NCBI RefSeq assembly: GCF_023499215.1
Contig: NZ_JAKHSK010000013.1
Span: 1-64,000 of the forward strand
Length of the DNA: 64,000 bases
Reading direction: 5' to 3'
Source: Zunongwangia pacifica
GTDB lineage: Bacteria > Bacteroidota > Bacteroidia > Flavobacteriales > Flavobacteriaceae
Shown here: positions 41,814 through 51,036 of the stretch, in pieces
Numbering within the stretch: position 1 is the stretch's first letter
How the letters are laid out: each line of letters starts with the position of its first letter
Notes under the pieces: generated by a model
The model's input: the letters and a program-made list of their open reading frames with translations, nothing else
Database searches by the model: none
What the model was told of the DNA's origin: nothing
Program-made: the position numbers and the translations under genes

Positions 41814-43565
41814 TTATTCAATATTCAGTTTTAAGCTTAATTCTTTTAGTTGCTCTTCATCTAATTTTGATGGAGCATCGATCATTACATCGCGACCAGC
41901 ATTGTTTTTTGGAAAAGCGATAAAGTCCCGAATAGTTTCCTGGCCACCAAGAATGGCTGTTAATCTATCAAAACCAAAAGCGATCCCGCCATGTGGTGGC
42001 GCACCGTATTGAAAAGCATTCATTAAAAACCCAAATTGTTCTTTGGCTTCATCTTCAGTAAAGCCTAAATGAGAGAACATTTTAGATTGTGTTTCTTTAT
42101 CATGAATTCTTATAGAACCTCCGCCAATTTCGTTCCCGTTTAATACGAGGTCATAAGCATTGGCTCTTACTTTACCCGGATCTGTCGCTAAGAGAGGAAT
42201 ATCTTCAATTTTAGGAGACGTGAAGGGGTGGTGCATGGCATGATAGCGTTCTGTTTCTTCATCCCATTCTAATAATGGGAAGTCGATTACCCAAAGTGGC
42301 GCAAATTCATTCGATTTTCTCAGGCCAATTTCGTTGCCAAGATGCATACGTAATGCACTTAATTGTGATCTCGTTTTGTTGGCCTCACCAGCCATCACCA
42401 AAATCAGATCACCCGGTTTTGCACCTGTTTCCTGTGCCCATTCTTTAAGGTCTTCTTCAGTATAGAATTTATCTACAGAAGATTTTAAACTTCCGTCTTC
42501 ATTATATTTAGCCCAAACAAGCCCGTTTGCACCAATTTGCGGGCGTTTTACCCAGTTAATCAAGGCATCAATTTGCTTTCGGGTATAAGAAGCTGCGCCA
42601 GGAACGGCAATACCAACAACTAATTCTTGCTGATCGAAAACATTAAAACCTTTATTTTTGGCAATATCATCTAACTCGGCAAACTCCATCCCAAAACGAA
42701 TATCAGGTTTATCGTTGCCGTATTTACGCATCGCTTCATCATAAGTCATTCTTGGGAACGTATCAACTTTTACATTGTTGATCTCCTTAAGAAGATGGCG
42801 TGTTAAGCCTTCAAAAATATTTAGAATCTCCTCCTGTTCTACAAAAGCCATTTCGCAGTCGATCTGGGTAAATTCTGGCTGGCGATCGGCTCTTAAATCT
42901 TCATCTCTAAAACATTTTACGATCTGGAAATACTTATCCATACCACCAACCATAAGCAATTGCTTAAAAGTTTGTGGCGATTGTGGCAATGCATAAAACT
43001 GCCCTTCGTTCATTCTACTTGGTACCACAAAATCACGGGCCCCTTCTGGAGTGGATTTAATAAGATATGGGGTTTCTACTTCAATAAATCCCTGATTAGA
43101 TAAATAGTTTCTAACCTGCATCCCCACTTTATGTCTAAAAATCAGTTTATTTTTAACTGGATTTCTTCGAATATCAAGATAGCGGTACTTCATTCTTAAA
43201 TCTTCACCGCCATCGGTTTCATCTTCGATAGTAAAAGGTGGCGTTAAAGAAGCGTTTAAAATAGCAAACTCTTTTACTAAAACTTCAATCTCACCGGTGG
43301 CGATATTGGGGTTTTTGGATTCCCTTTCTATCACTTCACCTTTTACCTGAATTACAAACTCGCGGCCCAAGGTTGCAGCTTTCTTCATCAGATCTTCAGA
43401 AGATCTTTCTTCATCAAAAATAAGCTGAGTAATTCCGTAGCGATCACGAAGATCTACCCAGATCATAAAACCTTTATTCCTAATTTTTTGCACCCATCCT
43501 GAAAGCGTTACGTCGTTCCCGATATTGGAAGAATTAAGCTCACCGCAAGTATGACTTCTGTACAT
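41814..43565 (-). CDS. aspS: Aspartate--tRNA ligase
   Basis: 583 residues, bacterial-type class II synthetase. N-terminal OB anticodon-binding domain (about 1-110, [22 protein letters not shown]). Class II motif 2 [18 protein letters not shown] comes next, then a GAD insert domain (about 280-420) and motif 3 [15 protein letters not shown]. Length is normal. No other tRNA synthetase or amidotransferase gene is adjacent. ATG start 43565, terminator immediately downstream. Confidence 0.97.
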   Translation of the reverse strand: MYRSHTCGELNSSNIGNDVTLSGWVQKIRNKGFMIWVDLRDRYGITQLIFDEERSSEDLMKKAATLGREFVIQVKGEVIERESKNPNIATGEIEVLVKEFAILNASLTPPFTIEDETDGGEDLRMKYRYLDIRRNPVKNKLIFRHKVGMQVRNYLSNQGFIEVETPYLIKSTPEGARDFVVPSRMNEGQFYALPQSPQTFKQLLMVGGMDKYFQIVKCFRDEDLRADRQPEFTQIDCEMAFVEQEEILNIFEGLTRHLLKEINNVKVDTFPRMTYDEAMRKYGNDKPDIRFGMEFAELDDIAKNKGFNVFDQQELVVGIAVPGAASYTRKQIDALINWVKRPQIGANGLVWAKYNEDGSLKSSVDKFYTEEDLKEWAQETGAKPGDLILVMAGEANKTRSQLSALRMHLGNEIGLRKSNEFAPLWVIDFPLLEWDEETERYHAMHHPFTSPKIEDIPLLATDPGKVRANAYDLVLNGNEIGGGSIRIHDKETQSKMFSHLGFTEDEAKEQFGFLMNAFQYGAPPHGGIAFGFDRLTAILGGQETIRDFIAFPKNNAGRDVMIDAPSKLDEEQLKELSLKLNIE

Positions 43566-43592
43566 AATTGTTTTCGTAAAATTTTAGTGGGG

Positions 43593-43600
43593 CAAAAGTA
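43593..43600 (-). promoter_or_regulatory. -7 element of the aspS promoter
   Basis: On the minus strand TACTTTTG fits TAnnTTTG, 27 bases before the ATG. No TTG at the standard distance. Confidence 0.45.
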
Positions 43601-43737
43601 ATAAGTAAATGTGGTTTGAGTAAATAAACAGACTAAAATTAATCACCATGTAAACTTAATGTTATGAAATTTAAATATTTATATTGCTTAAAATCAGGTA
43701 ATTAAGTGTTTAATGTTAATTTAATGTTACGTAAATA

Positions 43738-43768
43738 TTGTTTTAATGTAAACTTTGTGTTATATTTG
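43738..43768 (+). promoter_or_regulatory. Promoter of the YwqK-repeat gene
   Basis: TTG (43738-43740), 20-base spacer, TATATTTG (43761-43768): a full consensus match. Transcription would start near 43775, 20 bases before the ATG. Four TTAATGT-type repeats precede and overlap it. Confidence 0.7.
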
Positions 43769-43794
43769 TTAGCACAAGATTAATAGATAGCATT

Positions 43795-44163
43795 ATGAAG
43801 ACGATAAAAATAACAATGATGGCTGCGCTGATGATGATAGGAGGAGCAGCTATCGCACAGAACAGAATTAAAAAACCTGTGTTCGAAAAACAGGGAGATT
43901 TAATAAAAGGAACATATTATTATGAAGACGGAAGTATTAGGCAGGAAGGTACGTACAAGAACGGGGAACTCCACGGAAAATGGATTTCTTACGACGAGAA
44001 TGGTGAAAAGACAGCATCCGCAGAATATACCAATGGTGAGAAAACTGGTAGATGGCTTTTTTGGGAAGGTGATAAGGTTAAGCAGGTAGAATATAAATCG
44101 AATCAGATTGTATCTGTAGATAATATGTCATCTAAATCTTCTTTAGCAATAAACGAAGAATAG
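43795..44163 (+). CDS. Secreted YwqK/MORN-like repeat protein
   Basis: 122 residues. Signal peptide MKTIKITMMAALMMIGGAAIAQ, then about three tandem 'YxDGxxRxEGxYKxGxxHGxW' repeats (YYEDGSIRQEGTYKNGELHGKW, YDENGEKTASAEYTNGEKTGRW, WEGDKVKQVEY). Databases often label such proteins 'toxin-antitoxin YwqK antitoxin'; with a signal peptide and no partner toxin that label is not justified. Probable periplasmic or surface protein of unknown role. Consensus promoter upstream and strong terminator downstream make it a single-gene unit. Confidence 0.85.
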   Translation: MKTIKITMMAALMMIGGAAIAQNRIKKPVFEKQGDLIKGTYYYEDGSIRQEGTYKNGELHGKWISYDENGEKTASAEYTNGEKTGRWLFWEGDKVKQVEYKSNQIVSVDNMSSKSSLAINEE

Positions 44164-44185
44164 AGATTGATTTTAGTTTAAAGAA

Positions 44186-44221
44186 AAAAATCCCCGAACT
44201 TACTCAAGTTCGGGGATTTTT
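44186..44221. terminator. Bidirectional terminator after the YwqK gene
   Basis: AAAAATCCCCGAACTT (44186-44201) pairs perfectly with AAGTTCGGGGATTTTT (44206-44221), loop ACTC. A second hairpin, ATAATATCCC (44237-44246) with GGGATATTAT (44258-44267), lies between it and the RND stop codon. Confidence 0.88.
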
Positions 44222-44271
44222 TATGTTTAAGTCTAGATAATATCCCAGCACTTTCCCGGGATATTATTTAT

Positions 44272-47200
44272 TTAGTTGTTTGCCAGTTTTCGTTGTTTTC
44301 TGGCTATTTTTTTATCTCTGGTTTTAACCTTTGCGCGATTCACCAGGTAAAACATTACAGGGACCACAATCAATGTTAAGAAGGTGGCGAAAACCAATCC
44401 AAAAATTACCGTCCAGGCTAACGGACCCCAGAATATAACATTATCCCCTCCAATATAAATACCAGGATCGTAATCGATCATTAACCCAAAGAAATCAATA
44501 TTAAGGCCTACCGCTAATGGGATCAATCCAAGTACAGTGGTAATAGCGGTTAGTAATACAGGTCTTAACCTGGATTTACCGCCTCGTACAATACAATCAA
44601 AATATTGTGCTCTGGTAAGCAGGTCATCTTCCTCTAAATCAAGTTCATTTTTCTTGCGATCTATGAGTATTTGAGTATAGTCGATAAGTACAATAGCATT
44701 ATTCACCACAATACCAGCCAGCGATATAATTCCCATCATTGTCATAATAATCACAAAATCCATCTGGAAAATAATTAATCCGAAGAATACCCCCACTAAA
44801 CTTAGTACTACCGCACTAATAATAATCAATGGTTTAGAGATCGAATTAAATTGGGCTACCAAAATCAATAGAATTCCGCCAATGGCAATTAGTAAGGCTT
44901 TTAATAAGAAAGCCATATTATCTGCCTGTTCTTCCTGCTCACCGGTAAAGGCAAAATTCATTTCATCTGGTAATTCGTAATTCTGAAGCTCGGTTTTCAA
45001 TTGCTGAACAATTTCATTGGCATTATAATCGCCCAATACGTTAGAGTAAATGGTAATAACCCGTTTAAGGTCTTTTCTTTTAATCGAGCTGAAAGATGAT
45101 TCAACTTTAGTATGTACTAGTGCTGAAATTGGAACCTGAACCAACTGCCCATTATTTTGATCTCTAAAGGTAATGGGCTGATTGAATAAAACATTTTCAT
45201 CATATCTAAATTTATCGTTAAAGCGAACATTTACTTCATAATCGTCATCACCTTCTTTATAAGTAGAAACTTCTTCTCCATAAATTGCCCTACGCAAAGT
45301 TTGCCCAACAGCAACGGTAGAAACACCTAGTTGCCCTGCTTTTCTTCGGTCTACAGTTACTTCAAGTTCAGATTTAGATTTGTTTACATCTATTTTTAAT
45401 TCCTCTATTCCTTCTATACTCAAGGCCTGAATATAAGAACGCATATTTTCGGCTTCAGCTAACATTTCTTCGTAGTCCTCACCTTTAATTTCAATATTAA
45501 TTGGGTAACCCGAAGGAGGGCCTGCGGCATCTTTTTCAACGATAATGGATACACCGGGGAAGCCATGAACGGCTTCACGGATTTCTTCCATCACATCGCT
45601 ACTTTTTACTCCTCTACGCTCATTAAATTTTCGCATGGATAAGGTGATTTTTCCCTTATGCGGCATTTCATTTTGCTGCCCGCCATCGGTCTGGGGATTT
45701 CCCGCACCTTCACCTACCTGAGAAACAGCCGACTCGACCATATAATTATAGCCGTTGTCATTATATTTTTCAATGGCATCGTAGATTCTTTTTTCAACTT
45801 GTTTCGTTAACTGGTCGGTTTTCTCGATATCGGTTCCTTCGGGATACTCGATATAGGTGATAATCTGGTTTGGTTCATTTTCCGGGAAAAACAATACATT
45901 AGGCTGTATTGCACCAATAAGGATAAATGAAAGGATAAGCATAATCACGGTTCCGAAGAAAAATGCATAGGCTCTTTTACCACTTAAGGCATATTTTAAT
46001 GTGCTTTCATAACTGTTTTCTAATTTTTTTAGAGCATTAAACTGAAAATAAGAAATAGCTTTTGTTAATACATATTTATAAACCCATAATAGAATAACTA
46101 AAAGCAGTAAAATATTTCCAATTCCTCTAAAAGCACCTGAATCCAATAAAAATCCACCTAATAAAAGAACGATCCCTAAAGCACCAAATATTATGGATAA
46201 TCTAATAAGTTTCTTTTTGGTCATCTCTTCCTCTTCGGTCTTCATAAATTCAGAGGTAAGCATGGAGTTGATGATCAATGCTACAAACAGGGAAGAGCCT
46301 AGGACTATCGATAAGGTAATGGGGAAGATCACCATAAATTTACCAATGGTGCCTGGCCATAGGCCTAATGGGAAAAATGCCGCTAAAGTGGTTGCCGTAG
46401 AGGCAATAATAGGCCATGCAATTTCTCCAAGCCCTTGTTTGGCCGCTTGTTTTCGGGGCATCCCTTCGTCCATTAAAGTGTATACGTTTTCTACAACCAC
46501 GATACCGTTATCTACCAACATTCCCAGCCCCATAACCAGGGCAAAAAGAACCATTGTATTTAGGGTGTAGCCAAGGCTTGAAAGTACGATGTAAGATAAG
46601 AACATTGAAAGTGGGATGGCCAAACCAACAAAAAGTGCATTTCTAAAACCTAAGAAAAACATGAGTACTAAAACTACCAATATCACCCCAAAGATGATGT
46701 TATTTACAAGGTCGTCTACCTGCGTTTGCGTTTGAGTGGACTGATCGTTAGAGTATGTAATATGAAGGTTTTCTGGTAGGTAATCTTCCTGTTCTGCGGC
46801 GATAATCCCTTTAATATCTTCTACCGCCTGGATCATGTTTTTTCCCCCACGTTTCTTGATATCCAACATAACTACAGGCTCTCCATATTCTCTTGCAAAT
46901 GTGGTGGGATCTTTTTCTCTAAAATTTATTTTAGCGATATCTTTAAGGAAAATATTTCCTCCTTCACGTTTTACAATGACGTTTTCTAATTCTTTGGGGT
47001 CCTGGATTTCTCCTACTATCCTAATGTTCTTTTCAATGCCACTGGTAATGATATTTCCGGCAGAAATAGTTTTGTTTTCCATGCTTACCGCATTTATGAT
47101 GTTGTCGAAGCTTACCTGCGAGGCAGACATCTTGTAAACATCTACGGCAATTTCAACCTCCATATCTTCGGCACCACGAATACTGGCTTCTTTTATCTGC

Positions 47201-47742
47201 GGAAGTAATTCGATTTTCTCCTGAAGATATTCAGCATAGGTTTTTAATTCCTGAACCGGGTAGTCACCGGTTAGGTTAATATTCAGGATGGGTTGTTCTT
47301 CTGAAATATTAAGATCAAAAACATTAGGTTCTACTTTTGCCCCATTATCTAAAGTTGGCCAGGTAGTTTCAGCTTTTACCAAATCTACCTTATCTTTTAC
47401 TTTTGTTTTGGCGGCGTCTACACTAACGTCTTCTTCAAACTCTACAATAACAATCGAGTAATCCTGAAGAGTAGTTGAGGTGATTTCTTTAACTCCTGCA
47501 ATATCATTAAACTCTTCTTCTAAAGGTTCAGTGATAAATTTCTCGACATCTTCAGCCGAGTTTCCCGGGTTTACAGAACTTACGTAGATTTTAGTTTCTA
47601 TAATTTCAGGAAATGCTTCCCGGGGCATCCCGTAGTAAGAAAGCAAACCACCCAGCATAATGATCACAATAATGACGTAAACCGTCATTTTGTTATCGAT
47701 CGCCCAGGAGGAGAGTTTAAATTCTTTATCTAAATTGATCAT
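44272..47742 (-). CDS. RND-family efflux permease (AcrB-like)
   Basis: 1156 residues, proton-driven inner-membrane exporter. RND signatures: SSWAIDNKMTVYVIIVIIMLGG at the first helix, paired porter domains, the TM4 region MGLGMLVDNGIVVVENV (one of the two AcrB TM4 aspartates is Asn here, as in many relatives) and AGIVVNNAIVLIDY. About 100 residues longer than AcrB, partly due to two extra hydrophobic segments at about 510-560. Last gene of the tetR-tolC-MFP-RND operon; 3 bases separate it from the adaptor gene. Substrates unknown. Confidence 0.94.
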   Translation of the reverse strand: MINLDKEFKLSSWAIDNKMTVYVIIVIIMLGGLLSYYGMPREAFPEIIETKIYVSSVNPGNSAEDVEKFITEPLEEEFNDIAGVKEITSTTLQDYSIVIVEFEEDVSVDAAKTKVKDKVDLVKAETTWPTLDNGAKVEPNVFDLNISEEQPILNINLTGDYPVQELKTYAEYLQEKIELLPQIKEASIRGAEDMEVEIAVDVYKMSASQVSFDNIINAVSMENKTISAGNIITSGIEKNIRIVGEIQDPKELENVIVKREGGNIFLKDIAKINFREKDPTTFAREYGEPVVMLDIKKRGGKNMIQAVEDIKGIIAAEQEDYLPENLHITYSNDQSTQTQTQVDDLVNNIIFGVILVVLVLMFFLGFRNALFVGLAIPLSMFLSYIVLSSLGYTLNTMVLFALVMGLGMLVDNGIVVVENVYTLMDEGMPRKQAAKQGLGEIAWPIIASTATTLAAFFPLGLWPGTIGKFMVIFPITLSIVLGSSLFVALIINSMLTSEFMKTEEEEMTKKKLIRLSIIFGALGIVLLLGGFLLDSGAFRGIGNILLLLVILLWVYKYVLTKAISYFQFNALKKLENSYESTLKYALSGKRAYAFFFGTVIMLILSFILIGAIQPNVLFFPENEPNQIITYIEYPEGTDIEKTDQLTKQVEKRIYDAIEKYNDNGYNYMVESAVSQVGEGAGNPQTDGGQQNEMPHKGKITLSMRKFNERRGVKSSDVMEEIREAVHGFPGVSIIVEKDAAGPPSGYPINIEIKGEDYEEMLAEAENMRSYIQALSIEGIEELKIDVNKSKSELEVTVDRRKAGQLGVSTVAVGQTLRRAIYGEEVSTYKEGDDDYEVNVRFNDKFRYDENVLFNQPITFRDQNNGQLVQVPISALVHTKVESSFSSIKRKDLKRVITIYSNVLGDYNANEIVQQLKTELQNYELPDEMNFAFTGEQEEQADNMAFLLKALLIAIGGILLILVAQFNSISKPLIIISAVVLSLVGVFFGLIIFQMDFVIIMTMMGIISLAGIVVNNAIVLIDYTQILIDRKKNELDLEEDDLLTRAQYFDCIVRGGKSRLRPVLLTAITTVLGLIPLAVGLNIDFFGLMIDYDPGIYIGGDNVIFWGPLAWTVIFGLVFATFLTLIVVPVMFYLVNRAKVKTRDKKIARKQRKLANN

Positions 47743-47745
47743 GTG

Positions 47746-48912
47746 TTACTTTTTGCTAATTTTTACTTCCTGTCCGTCTCTTAAGCTTTTGCTTCCTTCA
47801 ACAATAAGAGTTTCACCTTGTGCTAAACCTTTAGTTACTTCTATCATATTATCGTAAATGTATCCGGTTTCGATAACATTTTTCTTAGCGATACCAGTAC
47901 TATCTGTTTTGGTTTCTAAGGTGTATACCACACTTTCGCCCATTGCATTTTTCTGGATGGTGCTCTCGGGAATGGTGATTGCAGATGCTGCGGTATAGTC
48001 GTTAAGAAGGATGGTGGCAATCTGGTTAGGACGTATAAGTTTATCGGGGTTTGGGATGGCTATTCTTACCCTAAAAGTCCTGTTATTTGCGTTAATGTTG
48101 CTACCAACATCAGTAACCTTACCGTCATATTCTTTGTTTACCGAGCTAATCATCACCTTTACAAAAGTTCCTTTTTCAATTTTTGGGAGGTAATTTTCAG
48201 GAACTGCGGCCTCAACATACATGTTGTTAAGGTTTACAATTCTGAAAAGCTGACTTTGTCCCGGGCTTACCACTTCTCCCTGATTGCTAATTACATTATC
48301 GATAACACCGCTAAAAGGAGCGGTAACCGTAGTTTTAGCAAGTTGAGCGTTTAATTGCTCGGCTGCTTTTTGGGTAGCCTCAAAATTGGTTTTAGCTTCT
48401 AAAAACTGAATTTCAGATCCTATATTCTGTTCCCATAGTCTTTTCTGGCGCTCATAGGTTGTTTTTGCTAAAGTTGCCTGTGCCTGCGTCTGTGCTACCT
48501 GGCTGGACAATCCACCATCATCAATTTTGGCCAAAATTTGCCCTTTATTTACACGGTCTCCTTCACTAACATATACCTTTTTAAGAATGCCGGAGTATTC
48601 TGGATAAATAATAATATTCTCATCGGTAGCGACATCTCCCTGTACTTCAGCAAAATGTTTAAATGTGCTGTCTTTTAAAGTTTGTACAGTGACAAGATTG
48701 AGGTTTTTGTTTTTATCCAGTTTGTTAATTGCTTCATCGAGTTTGTTGATATCTGAAGTTATTGCGCTTTGCTCTTTACTTAATTCAGATTTTCTAGCTC
48801 TTATTTCGGTAAGGTTACCTTCTTCGATAAGGTCGTCTACAGATTTTTTATTTTCGTTTCCGCAGGCGCCTAATAAAAGAGAGATGCTTAAAATTGCTGC
48901 TAATTTTTTCAT
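47746..48912 (-). CDS. RND efflux periplasmic adaptor (membrane fusion protein)
   Basis: 388 residues, lipoprotein (LLGAC, Cys17). Coiled-coil pieces (about 30-75 and 135-190) flank a biotinyl-lipoyl-like domain (GILKKVYVSEGDRVNKGQILAKID ... APFSGVIDNVISNQGEVVSPGQSQLF), then beta-barrel and membrane-proximal domains. It bridges the RND pump and TolC channel in the periplasm. 13 bases from the tolC stop, 3 bases to the permease gene. Confidence 0.94.
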   Translation of the reverse strand: MKKLAAILSISLLLGACGNENKKSVDDLIEEGNLTEIRARKSELSKEQSAITSDINKLDEAINKLDKNKNLNLVTVQTLKDSTFKHFAEVQGDVATDENIIIYPEYSGILKKVYVSEGDRVNKGQILAKIDDGGLSSQVAQTQAQATLAKTTYERQKRLWEQNIGSEIQFLEAKTNFEATQKAAEQLNAQLAKTTVTAPFSGVIDNVISNQGEVVSPGQSQLFRIVNLNNMYVEAAVPENYLPKIEKGTFVKVMISSVNKEYDGKVTDVGSNINANNRTFRVRIAIPNPDKLIRPNQIATILLNDYTAASAITIPESTIQKNAMGESVVYTLETKTDSTGIAKKNVIETGYIYDNMIEVTKGLAQGETLIVEGSKSLRDGQEVKISKK

Positions 48913-48925
48913 ACGACGGTGGTAA

Positions 48926-50305
48926 TTATTCTTTTTCTTTATATTTAGTGGTGTCTAATAAATTCTCTAGCTCAACTTTTTTGGTAATCACGTTAAGCAT
49001 CGATTGCAGGTAATCCTGTTGTGCGGTGTATAACTGCCTTTGTGCTTCATTTAATTCGAAACTGCTGGCAATCCCTTCTTCAAACTTTATTTTGTTTTTA
49101 TTTTCAATACGTTCAGCTAAAGCAAGATTTTTTTTCTGAACTTCATAATTGTCCAGGCTATATTCATATTCTGTTTTAGCGGAATTTATTTGTTGTTTTA
49201 CCTCGTTTTTGGTGTATTCTAAATCTGCAAGAGCCTGTTCTAAGGCGATTTTCTTTTGTTGAGTTCTTGCGGTACGCATGCCGCTACTAAAAATGGGGAT
49301 TTTTAAGCTGATCCCTAAAATAGACTGATCGAAATAATCTTGGTTGTCATTTAAAAAAGTAAACTCTTCACTATATCCCTGATATCCGTAGTTTACAAAT
49401 CCGGTAAGAGAAGGTAGCGCTTTAGCTTTTTCCAGTTTCACCTCAATTTCTGCAGATTCTGCCGTGTTTTTGGCAATTCTAAAATCGATATTCTCCTCTA
49501 CAGGAATGTTTTCTTGTAAGATCGAAAGATCGAAATATTGTATAGCCAGTTCTTCAAGCTCTTCAGTTAGTGTAAGGTCTGTTTCAACCGGAAGCCCTAA
49601 AGTAATGTTTAGCATTTCGTAAGCGATACGGGACATGCGTTCACTTCGGTTTAGGTTGTTTTTTAGGGTTAGCAGCGTGATTTCTAATTGTTCTACATCT
49701 TCTTCTTCTGCAAGGCCATTTTCAAAAGTCAGTTTTGTTTCGTCATAAGTTTGCTGTACGTTTTCCACATTCTTTTTAAGTATGGCAGCGTTTTCTTCGG
49801 CTAAAAGCACATTTCCGTAGGCATTGATAATTCCTTTTTTTACTTCCAGATCGGTTTTTGTTTTTGCATTTTCGGTAATTTGAAGTAGCGTTTTTGCCGA
49901 TTGTATACCCACCAGATAAGAACCATCAAAGATAATCTGGTTCCACGTAGCTGTAGCATTCATACTCTGCTGCGTACCAAAAGTTACCGGGATAAATGTT
50001 CCGGGTTCACCTCCGGTAATTTCAGCAGGTAATAATTGTACCGGCTGTTTAATGTAATTTTGGTAATCTACGGCACCGCTTACCTGCGGAAGTCCCTGCG
50101 CGATGATTTCCCATTTTTGTTTTAAGGAAATGGTAATGTCTCTTTGCGCATTTAAAGCTTCGACGTTATGTGCTAACCCGTATCGAATAGCTTCTTCTAA
50201 GGAGAAAGAATACGATTTTGGGGTTTCATTAGTCTCTTGTGCGTACGATGAAAGGCTTATAAAGCCTATAAGCATAAGTAAACTTTTAATTGGTAGGTTT
50301 TTCAT
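48926..50305 (-). CDS. TolC-family outer-membrane efflux protein
   Basis: 459 residues with signal peptide (cut after about SSYAQ, residue 23) and two OEP repeats of long helices and short beta strands (AIRYGLAHNVEALNAQRDI; QQINSAKTEYEYSLDNYEVQKKNLALAERIENKNKIKFEEGIASSFELNEAQRQ). Forms the outer-membrane exit duct of the tripartite pump. Its first 20 bases overlap the 3' end of the tetR gene, so translational coupling is likely. Confidence 0.94.
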   Translation of the reverse strand: MKNLPIKSLLMLIGFISLSSYAQETNETPKSYSFSLEEAIRYGLAHNVEALNAQRDITISLKQKWEIIAQGLPQVSGAVDYQNYIKQPVQLLPAEITGGEPGTFIPVTFGTQQSMNATATWNQIIFDGSYLVGIQSAKTLLQITENAKTKTDLEVKKGIINAYGNVLLAEENAAILKKNVENVQQTYDETKLTFENGLAEEEDVEQLEITLLTLKNNLNRSERMSRIAYEMLNITLGLPVETDLTLTEELEELAIQYFDLSILQENIPVEENIDFRIAKNTAESAEIEVKLEKAKALPSLTGFVNYGYQGYSEEFTFLNDNQDYFDQSILGISLKIPIFSSGMRTARTQQKKIALEQALADLEYTKNEVKQQINSAKTEYEYSLDNYEVQKKNLALAERIENKNKIKFEEGIASSFELNEAQRQLYTAQQDYLQSMLNVITKKVELENLLDTTKYKEKE

Positions 50306-50900
50306 TGGTATTTAATAGGTCTTCTAAAATTTTTAATCCTTTTTTAGTGGCAATTCCTCTTACGTGATATTCGATGTATAACTGAAATAAATTTGATTTA
50401 CTATAATGCTCTGCCGGGAAAATACGACTGTTCCTAATTACGTTGCTGCCTTCGTGGTAGAGTGTAGAAATAAATTTCACATCAATTTCCTTTCGGAATA
50501 GTCCTTCATTTATCCCTCTTGTTACATTTTCTTCTATACTACAGGCAACGAGATCTGATTTTTTACGCGTTACGTTAGCAAAAATTTTGGGGTAATATTT
50601 CTCTAGCTGAAACTGTGGCGATGTTTTTTCATCTTTTAAAAAGAGACTTATCTGTTTTTTTGCCTCAAATAATTCTTCGATAGCATTAAGCTGCTTTTCC
50701 TTGATTTTGACAATATTTTTTTGAATGGTTTCTAAAATATTAAATGCCACATCCTGCACTAAAAGTGTTTTTGTAGCGTAGTTAGCATAAATGGTTTTTT
50801 TAGAAATACCTAGTTTTTCAGCAATATCGTCCATGGTGACACTTTTAAAGCCATACTCCAAAAACATCTCGGTCGCCATATTTAAAATAGTCTCTTTCAA
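50286..50900 (-). CDS. TetR/AcrR-family repressor of the efflux operon
   Basis: 204 residues. N-terminal helix-turn-helix MDDIAEKLGISKKTIYANYATKTLLV (about 23-48), then a variable ligand-binding helical domain. The start must be TTG 50900: it gives the full first helix (KETILNMATEMFLEYGFKS), whereas the next ATG (50879) would cut into it, and no in-frame ATG lies upstream. It is first in the operon with tolC, MFP and RND genes. A perfect inverted repeat covers its own promoter, so autoregulation is expected. Confidence 0.9.
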   Translation of the reverse strand: MKETILNMATEMFLEYGFKSVTMDDIAEKLGISKKTIYANYATKTLLVQDVAFNILETIQKNIVKIKEKQLNAIEELFEAKKQISLFLKDEKTSPQFQLEKYYPKIFANVTRKKSDLVACSIEENVTRGINEGLFRKEIDVKFISTLYHEGSNVIRNSRIFPAEHYSKSNLFQLYIEYHVRGIATKKGLKILEDLLNTNEKPTN

Positions 50901-50916
50901 GCTTAAAAAATTTCGA

Positions 50917-50947
50917 CAAAAGTATGCTAAGGAAACTTTTAAAACAA
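50917..50947 (-). promoter_or_regulatory. Promoter of the tetR-efflux operon
   Basis: On the minus strand TTG (plus 50945-50947), a 20-base spacer, then TACTTTTG (plus 50917-50924), 16 bases before the TTG start codon. The inverted repeat at 50927-50962 spans the -33 element and most of the spacer. Confidence 0.7.
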
Positions 50948-50962
50948 ATAAAGTTTCCTTAG
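50927..50962. promoter_or_regulatory. Candidate TetR operator (13-base perfect inverted repeat)
   Basis: CTAAGGAAACTTT (50927-50939) and AAAGTTTCCTTAG (50950-50962) are exact reverse complements round a 10-base centre. It lies between the -33 and -7 boxes of the tetR promoter and abuts the -33 area of the divergent synthase promoter, an ideal place for repression of both. Confidence 0.75.
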
Positions 50963-50986
50963 TTTATGATTATTTAATAATCGCAT

Positions 50987-50994
50987 TAAATTTG
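50987..50994 (+). promoter_or_regulatory. -7 element of the polyprenyl synthase promoter
   Basis: TAAATTTG fits TAnnTTTG; a TTTATG about 18 bases upstream could be a weak -33. The leader to ATG 51037 is about 35 bases. Confidence 0.5.
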
Positions 50995-51036
50995 AAATTA
51001 TTCCAATTATGGTATTTTAGCGGAAAAATTATTTTA

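Noticed and set aside
43795-44163. Toxin-antitoxin system, from the usual database label of YwqK proteins
   Set aside because: The protein is secreted, made of MORN-like repeats, and has no toxin neighbour; it lies alone between its promoter and terminator.
44272-50900. Heavy-metal efflux (CusA-type) assignment of the RND operon
   Set aside because: No methionine or histidine cluster characteristic of metal export is evident in the permease or adaptor; left as a pump of unknown substrate.
50791-51036. N-terminal extension of the polyprenyl synthase frame (82 extra codons)
   Set aside because: It runs antisense to tetR and through both promoters and the inverted repeat; the family begins at MLAITEYREV, so ATG 51037 is used.
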